Source of the DNA: Ignavibacteriota bacterium
GTDB lineage: Bacteria; Bacteroidota; Ignavibacteria; Ignavibacteriales; Ignavibacteriaceae
NCBI GenBank assembly: GCA_013285405.1
Contig: CP053446.1
Location: 3,457,001-3,521,000, forward strand
Reading direction: 5' to 3'
DNA length: 64,000 nucleotides
Shown here one piece after another: positions 17,707 to 25,640 of this stretch. The position numbers and the translations under genes were made by a program. Numbering within the stretch: the first letter of the stretch is position 1; each line of letters begins with the position of its first letter. The notes beneath the pieces were generated by a model, which ran no database searches, had not been told where the DNA came from, and worked only from the letters and a program-made list of their open reading frames with translations.

Positions 17707-18978
17707 TTATTTTAATAAAATTATTTTTTTGATTGATATAAAGTTACCGCTCTGCATTCGACAAAAATATATTCCACTTGGTAAATTACTCGCATTAAAT
17801 GTTATTTCATACAGCCCCTTTTGTTGTTCCATATTCACTAACAATCCAACTTCCCTTCCAAGTATATCAAAGACTTTTATCTGGACTTGTGATTGACTCG
17901 GAATCTCATAAATAAATTTAGTTGAAGGATTAAATGGATTTGGGAAGGCATTGGATAAAAAATAGTCATCCACTAAAACCTTTTCATTTCCAGCATGGGA
18001 CAAACTATCTAGAATTACATCCTTAAATGGATAGTAGATTTCCGGTGTAATCCGTAGGTGACGTGAATTTCCCGACCTAGCCAATGTGCCGAATGAATAA
18101 GACCCAGTATTGTCAGTGAAAAATAATGAACTTCCACTTTGTCCAGGAATTCCAGTTATTTTATAGCCTATCCATTTCTCTTGTATAAGGTCAAGAGTTC
18201 CATAGTTGTAGTAGAGAGTGTCACCATTAAATATTCTTGTAGAATCATCCGGGTCCACTGTCATCGGGTAACTTATCTTGTGAAATAAGTTATATTCGAA
18301 AAAGGAATCGTCATTCGAAAAGGCAATCCCTATCCATCCAGTACTTATTCCAAGTCTATCATTTAATTTTATCAAAGCCATATCTTTTTTATAGAATCCA
18401 TTGCCTATGTTCAGATTAGAATTAAATGTTACGTATTCAATACTAATACTTTTCCCGAATAGTGGATTTTCAATTCCGTTATCAAATGCTGGGAAAGCCC
18501 ATATACTATCACGAAAAATAAGAACGCCGTTGGTATCATAGCTTCCAATACAATGGCACGCAGTCAGGACGTATTCAGGAGCGACCATTATACCTGAACA
18601 TAATTGAAATAAAGTATCATTTTTGCTCCGATATAGTTTTACTGCCGTTCGTGATGGATAATTATTTGTATTATATAAGTTTTGAAGTGGTATGTAGTCT
18701 GTAAATCCAGAGTTATTATATGTACTATCAGGTGGTTCAAGATTAAGAAAATCACGTCCCGGGTAATTGCCATAATTCCAACCTGATTGTTCGAATTCTT
18801 TTGTGGTATCAATTGGGACAAGTGGGTAATAAAAAATTTGATGAGTAGTCGTATTATAATTGATTAAAGTATCCTGTTGTGCATAACCATTAGCATAAAT
18901 CAAAGCAACAAAAATCAGTAGGATTACTTTGTTTAGTTCTATGTTGCCGATTTTGCGCATTTGTAAATTTTTATCCAT
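17707..18978 (-). CDS. Secreted trypsin-like serine protease with T9SS sorting domain
   Basis: 423 aa. The N-terminus has a hydrophobic signal peptide (about 17-33, ending ANGYAQ). A chymotrypsin-fold peptidase domain follows with His142 (LTACHC), Asp199 (KKDMALIKL) and Ser281 (GQSGSS), so the triad is intact. A C-terminal type A T9SS sorting domain (about 335-423) has NAFPNPFNPSTKF, SGIYFCRM and a final KKIILLK. The product is expected to be exported to the surface by the type IX system. The start may be the ATG at 18960 instead of 18978. Residues 7-21 are a near copy of the dusB N-terminus, so the signal peptide appears chimeric. Confidence 0.82.
   Translation of the reverse strand: MDKNLQMRKIGNIELNKVILLIFVALIYANGYAQQDTLINYNTTTHQIFYYPLVPIDTTKEFEQSGWNYGNYPGRDFLNLEPPDSTYNNSGFTDYIPLQNLYNTNNYPSRTAVKLYRSKNDTLFQLCSGIMVAPEYVLTACHCIGSYDTNGVLIFRDSIWAFPAFDNGIENPLFGKSISIEYVTFNSNLNIGNGFYKKDMALIKLNDRLGISTGWIGIAFSNDDSFFEYNLFHKISYPMTVDPDDSTRIFNGDTLYYNYGTLDLIQEKWIGYKITGIPGQSGSSLFFTDNTGSYSFGTLARSGNSRHLRITPEIYYPFKDVILDSLSHAGNEKVLVDDYFLSNAFPNPFNPSTKFIYEIPSQSQVQIKVFDILGREVGLLVNMEQQKGLYEITFNASNLPSGIYFCRMQSGNFISIKKIILLK
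18920..18962. repeat. Copy 2 of the dusB 5'-end duplication
   Basis: 36 of 43 bases match 17551-17593 in the same orientation. The copy contains the ATG at 18960 and provides the first codons of the protease signal peptide. Several differences are synonymous (ATT/ATC, GGT/GGC), which suggests the copy is not very recent. Confidence 0.8.
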
Positions 18979-19077
18979 TGCAAGATAAAGATAATTATTT
19001 GAGTGACAATGGGGAAAGGATTTTGGAATCTCCTTTCAGGACTGATTTTTCATTTTACAATGCAGTGAAACTTTTAA

Positions 19078-19108
19078 TGCAAAAAAGGGACACTTTATGT
19101 GTCCCTTT
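19078..19108 (-). terminator. Rho-independent terminator of the GWNL-repeat protein gene
   Basis: Perfect 10-bp stem AAAGGGACAC / GTGTCCCTTT with a 5-nt loop. On the minus strand it is followed by a run of six Us. It lies 58 nt beyond the stop of the gene at 19166 and about 100 nt before the protease start. Confidence 0.8.
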
Positions 19109-19165
19109 ATTGTTTAATAAATTATCTGTTATGAACTGAATATTGTATTCAAATATTTCTTTACT

Positions 19166-20164
19166 CTATCTGACTCTATCAGCATTCAATTGTATCACAC
19201 CATTTTGATTTGCTTTAATCCAATATCCTTTTCCCGGCAATAATGTGGTTGGAATAATATATCCACCTTCATATCCATAAAATGGCGATGAAAGTATATT
19301 TGGTGGAACGGTTGTTATACCGGACACAACTACATCATACGCAAACGGACCAATTAAATTCCAGCCTTGAACAACAGATACTTCATTTCCGGTTACATAG
19401 TTGCCTGAAATAGTTACACTCTGACTGCTGTCGAACTTTGCCCAATAACCTTTTCCGTTTTCTAAAGTTGTGACTGGGTTGTAACCTGCATTGTAAGCAT
19501 AGAAAGGAGTGATAGCATTTGGGAAAAGAGTAGTTCCTGTCATATCGCTTGCAGCTAAAGGAACAGAGAGTAGATTCCAACCGTTGTTTATTGAAACTGA
19601 TGATTGAGTAGTTGCACCCGGATTAATATTACTGTACTCCATTTTTAAATACGCTTTGTTAAATATTTGTGTATAACTACCTGGTATAGTTGCTATTCCT
19701 TGTCCTGTAAATGGGCCAATATTTAATAATGAACCATTAATATAATCTGTCAAATACATTACAGCACCGACAGGGATATTATAATTTATATCTATTGGTG
19801 TACCAGGTAAACCTTCATACCACCAAAGCGTATGTACAATCGAACCAGTAAATGGAAATGCAGGTGGATTACCCGGAGCGCGATAATCTCTAAGACTGTT
19901 AGTACCCGATGGACAACCATACCAAGAAAGATCAAATGTTATTACAAAATCAAGTGGGGGCCAACTCATATGATATTCACCAAGCTGAGGATCAATACAG
20001 TTGGTTGCTGTTAAATCTAAACCAACAGCTAACCCGTAAGTGGTGTTGCCATCTGTTGCACTTAATGGAATATCAACTGCTGCCTGTCCAAAAACTTTTA
20101 CGTTTAAAATTAAAATAATACAAAACATCAGATAAAATTTTTGTGTATTCATTTTGACCACCAT
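19166..20164 (-). CDS. Secreted protein with two GWNL/GKGYW repeats
   Basis: 332 aa (328 if the ATG at 20152 is used, which has GGTGG just upstream). A signal peptide ends at VFGQA. The mature N-terminal half has no fold I recognise. The C-terminal half holds two tandem units of about 60 residues, each opening with GWNL and closing with GKGYW (about residues 197-262 and 263-325). I know these repeats from Ignavibacteria surface proteins, where they usually precede a T9SS sorting domain. Here the protein stops right after the second unit without one, so it may be truncated or exported differently. Confidence 0.65.
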   Translation of the reverse strand: MVVKMNTQKFYLMFCIILILNVKVFGQAAVDIPLSATDGNTTYGLAVGLDLTATNCIDPQLGEYHMSWPPLDFVITFDLSWYGCPSGTNSLRDYRAPGNPPAFPFTGSIVHTLWWYEGLPGTPIDINYNIPVGAVMYLTDYINGSLLNIGPFTGQGIATIPGSYTQIFNKAYLKMEYSNINPGATTQSSVSINNGWNLLSVPLAASDMTGTTLFPNAITPFYAYNAGYNPVTTLENGKGYWAKFDSSQSVTISGNYVTGNEVSVVQGWNLIGPFAYDVVVSGITTVPPNILSSPFYGYEGGYIIPTTLLPGKGYWIKANQNGVIQLNADRVR

Positions 20165-20170
20165 TGGTAG

Positions 20171-21124
20171 TTATTTCACAAGGATCATTTTTTTCGTCTG
20201 TACAAAACCTTGTCCTGAGCTTGTCGAAGGATCATCTGCTTGTATTCTGTAGAAATAAATTCCTGAAGAAAGCAGAGAAGCATCAAAATTTACTTCGTAA
20301 TATCCTGGTTTCATAAATTCATTTTTTAATTCTTTGACTTTTTCCCCGAGTATATTGAAAACACTTAAATCTACTTGTGATTCTTTTGGTAAAGCAAACT
20401 TAATTGTCGTGTTTGGATTAAAGGGATTCGGATAATTCTGGAATAATTCAAATTTTTGAGGCATTTGAGTATTTGATGGATTATTTACTTTTCCAAATAA
20501 TTTGATTTTGCCTTGTGAATTTTGATCAAAGGTAAGTTGATTATTTGAATTATTTAATTGAGATATCTTACCAAGACCGCTGTATGAAAACATCATGCTA
20601 TCAAAATCTGATGAAAAATACCCGTCTGGTCGATTTCCAAGTGAATCAGTTTTGTAATGAGTTGTATCTGTAAACTCAATCAGTATAATGCCAATCTTTA
20701 AAGTAACAGGCTGCCCTGATGCCTGAGCTTGTTTCTGTGCAAACCATTGTCTGTTTAATTCAATCTGTTCGTTGAACTGTTCTATCTGTTCTTTAATTTC
20801 ATCTAATCTTGCCTGTGTTCTTTCAAGCTGGTAAGAGGATGCTGGAGGTGTGTCGATACCAACTTTATAATTTGACGGTGTATATTCTCCGCTCTGATCT
20901 AATGCTGCGTAATAATACCAACCGTCTCCTGATTCAATAAAGCGGTATCCATCTTCGGTCTCTGCCCACCAAATAAATTCATCGCCCCACATTCTTCCAA
21001 TAAAATCCACACCATTAGGTTGTTTGATAGTAATCATCCCAGTATCAAATGGAGCAGCTTGCAAGTTGTTATTGATTGCAGCAAATAATAAAACTTTAAC
21101 AGCAATACTTAAAATCTTTTTCAT
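20171..21124 (-). CDS. M6-type metalloprotease remnant with T9SS sorting domain
   Basis: 317 aa with a signal peptide (ending LQAAP). The N-terminal region (IGRMWGDEFIWWAETEDGY) matches the propeptide region of M6 (immune inhibitor A-like) secreted proteases. It is followed by a glutamine-rich helix (110-140) and the opening of the M6 domain (LKIGIILIEFTDTTHY, FDSMMFSYS). The sequence then jumps directly to a type A T9SS sorting domain. The HExxH zinc-binding region is absent, so the protein cannot be an active M6 protease. The sorting domain also contains a 9-10 residue insertion (DPSTSSGQ) made by a DNA repeat. GGAGGAGAG precedes the ATG. Confidence 0.72.
   Translation of the reverse strand: MKKILSIAVKVLLFAAINNNLQAAPFDTGMITIKQPNGVDFIGRMWGDEFIWWAETEDGYRFIESGDGWYYYAALDQSGEYTPSNYKVGIDTPPASSYQLERTQARLDEIKEQIEQFNEQIELNRQWFAQKQAQASGQPVTLKIGIILIEFTDTTHYKTDSLGNRPDGYFSSDFDSMMFSYSGLGKISQLNNSNNQLTFDQNSQGKIKLFGKVNNPSNTQMPQKFELFQNYPNPFNPNTTIKFALPKESQVDLSVFNILGEKVKELKNEFMKPGYYEVNFDASLLSSGIYFYRIQADDPSTSSGQGFVQTKKMILVK
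20208..20233. repeat. Short palindromic repeat inserted in a sorting domain
   Basis: The sequence CCTTGTCCTGAGCTTG and following TCGAAGGATC has CCTT/AAGG ends and a direct CTTGTC...CTTGTC. It is the widespread TTCGACAAGCTCAGGA repeat core, read in frame as DPSTSSGQ. It interrupts the normal spacing between the YFYRIQA strand and the FVQTKKMILVK end of the T9SS domain. Confidence 0.65.
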
Positions 21125-21136
21125 TCTCTCCTCCTT

Positions 21137-21622
21137 TTATTTAATGGTTATAAATTTTTTAATTAAGGTTTGAGTACCTGTTTCCATTTTATAAAGATAA
21201 ATGCCTGATGGCAGTTTATCAGATGAAAAGTCAATAGAATGCATTCCTCTGGAATAAAAACCTTCAACAATCGTTTGAATTTTCTCACCAAGAATGTTAT
21301 AAAGTTCTATTCTAATTTTGTTTTCTTGCGCTAGTTGAAATTGAATAATTGTAGATGAGTTAAAAGGGTTGGGAAAGTTCTGATATAAATCAATCTCATC
21401 TTTGAATATTAAGTTATGTTGGTCATTTATGTTTGTTATAACTTCACCCATTATTCCGTTTTTACTAACCTTAAATGATCTAATAGAGAAATCGAACTGA
21501 TGCCAACCTAAGCCGATAGCACCTCCTCTACCATCTGTTATTGCGAATAAGTCAGAATTGTATTGGTTCAGCGGAAAATGGAATTTCTGGTTAGTTAAGT
21601 AAGGTAGAAAATCAACTGACAT
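21137..21622 (-). pseudogene. C-terminal part of an IS-disrupted T9SS cargo gene
   Basis: The open frame encodes 161 aa with no signal peptide: a TDGRGGAIGLGW beta-propeller-like strand (about 30-41) followed by a full type A T9SS sorting domain (NFPNPFNSST to FITIK). The first residues come from the IS end, which probably lies at 21617. The TDGxGG motif also occurs repeatedly in the gene on the other side of the IS (VSDGEGG, VEDGEGG), so both are best read as halves of one secreted protein. Without its signal peptide this half is unlikely to be exported. Confidence 0.72.
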
Positions 21623-22571
21623 TTCTTACCTCAATTCTTTTCAGTTTGGCTTCATTAAGTTTCATTTCTCTTAGCTCTAATTTTTCTTCAACTCTGCTAA
21701 ACAGAAAATCTTCGGGAGTTAAATAAAACAACGAACTGTGAAGTCGTTCAGTATTGTAGTAATCAATATAAGAGGAAATCTGTTTACGTGCATCATCAAG
21801 ATTTATTAAAGAAGATTTCATTAAGCAGTCCTGATGAATAGTTCTGTGGTAACGTTCAATCTTTCCGTTGCTCTGAGGATATGCAATAGAGGTTCTGATG
21901 TGCTGTAATCCAGCTTGCTTCAGATATTCAGCAAAATCTTTGGAAATAAACTGAGGACCGTTATCAGAAATAATTCTTGGTTTATAACCGGGATATTTTT
22001 CTAAAGCTCTCTGCAAGGTTATCTGAACATCAAATTGCTGCATATTCTGCCTAAGCTCGTGATGAACAATATATCGGGAGTAACCATCAATAACAGAAAT
22101 AAGAAACAGAAACGTTCCGTGATAATTAACGTACTTAATATCTGTATGCCAATGCTGATGAACTGCTGCTGGCTGATTAAAGCCATCTCCTTTAGAAGAT
22201 CGTTTAACTTTATTCCATCTGTTAAGCAGCCCTGCTGCTTTAAGAACTCTGTAAGTAGTAGCCGGAGATACAGCAGCAGCATTATCATCAATCATCATAT
22301 AAGTAAGCCGTCTGTAACCTTCACCCGGATGATCTTTAGCATAACTGATAATAGTTTCTTTCTCCCAATCAAGGCACCAATGCCCTCTGGGAGTTTTACC
22401 GTTATGGTTATTAGAGATTCCTTTTCTATCAATCCAGGAATAATATTTACTGTAATTTATTCCTATAAGGCGAATCATTCCTTTAAGAGAAATATCAGCC
22501 TTAGCTCTGATGAGATTTATAAAATCAATTACATTATCTCGTATATCCGGTTCAACCCATTGCCCGGTCAT
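21612..22571 (-). CDS. IS3-family transposase OrfB (DDE integrase)
   Basis: 319-aa catalytic subunit of an IS3-family transposase. The helix-turn-helix-like N-terminal third is followed by an integrase core with Asp144 (HTDIKY), Asp203 (SDNGPQF) and Glu239 (NGKIERYHR), spaced as DD(35)E. It appears intact. The ATG start lies 10 nt after the OrfA stop. Its frame is +1 relative to OrfA, so the usual -1 slip would run into a TGA. The last residues read through the inferred IS end into host DNA. Confidence 0.9.
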   Translation of the reverse strand: MTGQWVEPDIRDNVIDFINLIRAKADISLKGMIRLIGINYSKYYSWIDRKGISNNHNGKTPRGHWCLDWEKETIISYAKDHPGEGYRRLTYMMIDDNAAAVSPATTYRVLKAAGLLNRWNKVKRSSKGDGFNQPAAVHQHWHTDIKYVNYHGTFLFLISVIDGYSRYIVHHELRQNMQQFDVQITLQRALEKYPGYKPRIISDNGPQFISKDFAEYLKQAGLQHIRTSIAYPQSNGKIERYHRTIHQDCLMKSSLINLDDARKQISSYIDYYNTERLHSSLFYLTPEDFLFSRVEEKLELREMKLNEAKLKRIEVRNVS

Positions 22572-22940
22572 ATTTCCCCATCTATACTTTTTTTATATCT
22601 ATGTTTTCTTTAAGCAGAATAGCAATTGCTTCATCCCGGTCTCTCAGTTTAGATTCAAGTTTTTCTATCTTTTTTTGTTCAATAGTAGTTTGTTTATTAT
22701 TTACTGCTTTTGTTTGAAAAATATCTTTTGCTCCTTCAAAAAGCTTTTTCTTCCAGTTATATATATCATTGGGGTGAACATAGTATTTTTCTGCAAGCTG
22801 GCTGATGGGAATATTGTTTTCAAGAAGTTCTCTAAGAATAAGAACTTTCTGCTCAGGTGAATAAAATTTTCTTTCTCTTTTTGTTTCGGACATTGAAATT
22901 TTCCTTTCTGTTTACATTAATACAAATTTAGGAAATTCCA
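21617..22940 (-). mobile_element. IS3-family insertion sequence, about 1.32 kb
   Basis: Contains OrfA and OrfB. Imperfect terminal inverted repeats are proposed: the left end reads TGACATTTCTTA inward and the right end TGGAATTTCCTA, matching at 9 of 12 positions and starting with TG as expected for IS3 elements. It lies inside a T9SS cargo gene. I could not see a clean target duplication next to these ends, so the exact borders are uncertain by a few bases. Confidence 0.75.
22582..22893 (-). CDS. IS3-family transposase OrfA
   Basis: 103 aa. It carries a transposase helix-turn-helix (YSPEQKVLILRELLENN, ISQLAEKYYVHPNDIYNWKKK) and a C-terminal leucine-zipper-like coiled coil. It ends in the A7-G run typical of slippery sites (codons AAA AAA GTA before TAG). 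It is required with OrfB for transposition. Confidence 0.9.
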   Translation of the reverse strand: MSETKRERKFYSPEQKVLILRELLENNIPISQLAEKYYVHPNDIYNWKKKLFEGAKDIFQTKAVNNKQTTIEQKKIEKLESKLRDRDEAIAILLKENIDIKKV

Positions 22941-24126
22941 TTTCCGTCTGAAGCATTACAGAATACATTCCGTTATAAAGGGGTACATCACTTGAATCCC
23001 ACAGTATATTATTTAAGATATCTTTTCTTTGACCAAACACACCATCATTTGGTCTGTAATCTTGCCAAATCGCGACGAATGTTCCCAAATCAGAAGGTAA
23101 AATATTTCCAATTAATGCATCAACAGGATAATTGCTAATTGGTAAGCTACCTTGACTGAAAAGTTTAGTCCCATCCAATCTTAGTGCTTGATATTGAGTA
23201 ACAAGATCAACTCCGTTTTTCCTTCCGTACCACCAGTAATAGTAATAACCATTAATTTCTTTAACATTTATCGGTGAGTTTATATAAAGACTATCGGCTA
23301 TCTCAATATAAGGTTCCTGCCAACGATTATTGCCAAGAGAGTCTTTTCTTTGAGCTACTAGTTTAGGAATCATACCAGTCCATACTCTACCGCTTAATAC
23401 AATTCCTCCTTCAGGGTCAGGTACCGGATAACCGAGAGAAACGGAATATTGGTTTAATATCTGGCCTTCTCTTCCAATTCTGTGGACTGTAAGCCCCGTT
23501 TGTACGTAATAATTTCCATCACTCGCTCGGATTATCCATTTACTATTGCCGTTACCAATTGCTATCCCTGAGTCACCCCATTCTCTTTGTCCAAAACTGT
23601 TTATTCGGTTCATCCAGTAAGTTGCATCAATATTCTGCCATACAATTACACAACCACCCTCTCCATCTGATACCAATTCCTGTGCACCGTGATTTGATTC
23701 TGTTACATATACTCTTACACCTGTCTGACCCCACAAAAAATTTCCGTTGCTGTCAACTCTTTGTACTCTAACTCTTGTTACGTAATCAGTTCCAATAACC
23801 TCGTTATCCTCATAACTTACAATTACTCCGCCTTCGCCGTCTTCAACAATTTCTGCTTGCCATTGTTCGGGTAATTCACCGAGAATCTGTTTTTTATTTC
23901 CCCAAGGTTTAAAACCGTACAAATCCAATCTTTCCACAGCAAGCTTTTGCGGGTAAAAACTTTCATAGTTGTATGTTACATAACATCCTCCGGCACTATC
24001 ACTTACAATATGAGGATCCCAACCAGTAGCAATAACCAGATTATTATTTGGATCAGTTGACCATTGGGCTGGGAGTTGAAGGTTTGTGACTATTAGAAAC
24101 GTGATGATTAGAATAAAATTTTTCAT
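22912..24126 (-). pseudogene. N-terminal part of an IS-disrupted T9SS cargo gene
   Basis: 404 codons open. It starts with a signal peptide (ending NLQLPAQ) and has repeated strands of the pattern DGEGGxxVxW/RVDSNGNxxW, as in secreted beta-propeller-like Ignavibacteria proteins. The host coding part ends near 22941, and the last 10 or so residues (MEFPKFVLM) derive from the IS end. The missing C-terminus with the sorting domain lies at 21137. The truncated product could still be secreted to the periplasm but would lack its T9SS signal. Confidence 0.72.
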
Positions 24127-24414
24127 CTTCTCTACTCACTCATTTAAATCTGAAAATATTATATGGCAGGTGCCAATCCACACAATATTGTGGAATGGAC
24201 TTCGATACTTTCTGCCTAAAGGTTCGCAGTTAATAAGTGGGGTTGGAAGAAATTCAAATTTAATTTTTATCTTCATTAAAATTTTCCCTTTTTACTTATC
24301 ATAATTTAACATAATAATTCAAAGAGTCAAGATTACCAGATTGTTAAACATAGTTGCTAAACGCCAAGTAATTAATGTAGAATGCTATTATTCGGTTAAA
24401 ATTATTAAGCGATT
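24127..24414. other. Intergenic region with palindrome
   Basis: No gene is visible in these 288 nt. A perfect 12-bp palindrome CACAATATTGTG occurs at about 24181-24192. No promoter or terminator is convincing. Confidence 0.35.
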
Positions 24415-25605
24415 TTAATTAATATTTCGATGTGTCAGGTAGAAAATTGTGAAGAGAAAAACTAATAGCATGAACCCGGCTCCAGTTAAAAAAGGAAACT
24501 GATAGCCCAGAAATTCAAAAGCAAAACCTCCCCACAATGGGCCTGCAACTCTTGCAAGAGCTGCTAACGATTGATTTACACCTAGTGTTATCCCTTGTTC
24601 GTTATCCGGTGTTACATCGGATATTAAACTTAATAATGTTGGCTGAAGCATTCCTGTTCCGATTGAAAGAAATCCAGAAATTAAAGCAAGCCCGAGAAAA
24701 TTGCCGCCATAAGGAATAAGTCCAAGTCCGATACAAATAATCAGCGAACCGATTCTCAGAATATTTATTTTTGTCAACATCTTATCAATATATCCTATCA
24801 TACCGCCCTGAACAATTGCAGAGACTAATCCAATAATTCCAAATAATAAACCATTCTGCATATCAGAAAATCCATAGACCTGTAATCCAAGTAAAGCAAA
24901 AGTTCCGTAGATATTTGCAAACGAGAATATCAGAATAAAAAAAAGGCTGATGAAAATCGCTCTGCTTGGCTCATGAAAAACTTTTTTAATAGCGATTACG
25001 TCTAATAATTTTCTTTTTTTGACCTCTGTTTCAGAAATTGGTTCTGTTCTTTTTGTGAGAGATTCAGGAAGTAAAATCGTTGTAACGATAAAAGCCGCTA
25101 AAGAAAAACCACCAGCCACAAAGCCTGTAACCATATAACCATATTCACTCAAGAATCCACCGATAAGAGGACCAAAAACAAATCCTAATCCGAATGCCGA
25201 GCCAATTAATCCCATTCCTTTTGAGCGGTTTTCTTTTGTCGTTACATCAGCAATGTATGCCTGAGCAACTGCAATACTGCTTCCACCAATTCCGGCAACA
25301 ACACGACTTATCAGAAGCATAATAAAAGAATGAGTGAAAGCAAAGATAACATAACCGGTTGCGTTTAATAACAGACAAACAGTTATTACCGGTTTCCGTC
25401 CATATTTATCAGAATATTTTCCGAGAATCGGGTTAAATAAAAATTGAACGAATGAATAGATGGCAATTGCAATTCCTATTGCAGTTTCATCAACTCCGAG
25501 TATTTTTGTTGCAAATGATGGAAGTATCGGAATGAGTATTCCAAAGCCGAGCAGATCAATAAATACGGTTAAAAAAATTAATGACAGAGCGGATTTATTT
25601 TTCAA
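24415..25605 (-). CDS. MFS transporter, Tet/DHA1 type
   Basis: 396-aa major facilitator with 12 predicted membrane helices. Motif A GKYSDKYGRKP (about 62-72) lies in the loop between helices 2 and 3, and the motif C-like GFVFGPLIGG lies in helix 5, which marks drug:H+ antiporters. It resembles tetracycline-resistance exporters of the TCR/Tet group, but the substrate is unknown and a resistance role should not be assumed. The start is TTG, and it lies downstream of a glycosidase-like lipoprotein on the same strand. Confidence 0.85.
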   Translation of the reverse strand: MKNKSALSLIFLTVFIDLLGFGILIPILPSFATKILGVDETAIGIAIAIYSFVQFLFNPILGKYSDKYGRKPVITVCLLLNATGYVIFAFTHSFIMLLISRVVAGIGGSSIAVAQAYIADVTTKENRSKGMGLIGSAFGLGFVFGPLIGGFLSEYGYMVTGFVAGGFSLAAFIVTTILLPESLTKRTEPISETEVKKRKLLDVIAIKKVFHEPSRAIFISLFFILIFSFANIYGTFALLGLQVYGFSDMQNGLLFGIIGLVSAIVQGGMIGYIDKMLTKINILRIGSLIICIGLGLIPYGGNFLGLALISGFLSIGTGMLQPTLLSLISDVTPDNEQGITLGVNQSLAALARVAGPLWGGFAFEFLGYQFPFLTGAGFMLLVFLFTIFYLTHRNIN

Positions 25606-25640
25606 ATATTATTACACAGTATTTTAAAATCATTCAATAA

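Noticed and set aside
22035..22613. 192-codon frame opposite the transposase
   Set aside because: It is antisense to the conserved DDE domain and has no recognisable motif.
24181..24192. CACAATATTGTG palindrome as an operator
   Set aside because: It is isolated, with no regulator gene or promoter nearby, and short AT-rich palindromes are expected by chance.
24415..25605. Calling the MFS gene a tetracycline resistance gene
   Set aside because: Only general drug:H+ antiporter motifs are visible. They do not establish the substrate.
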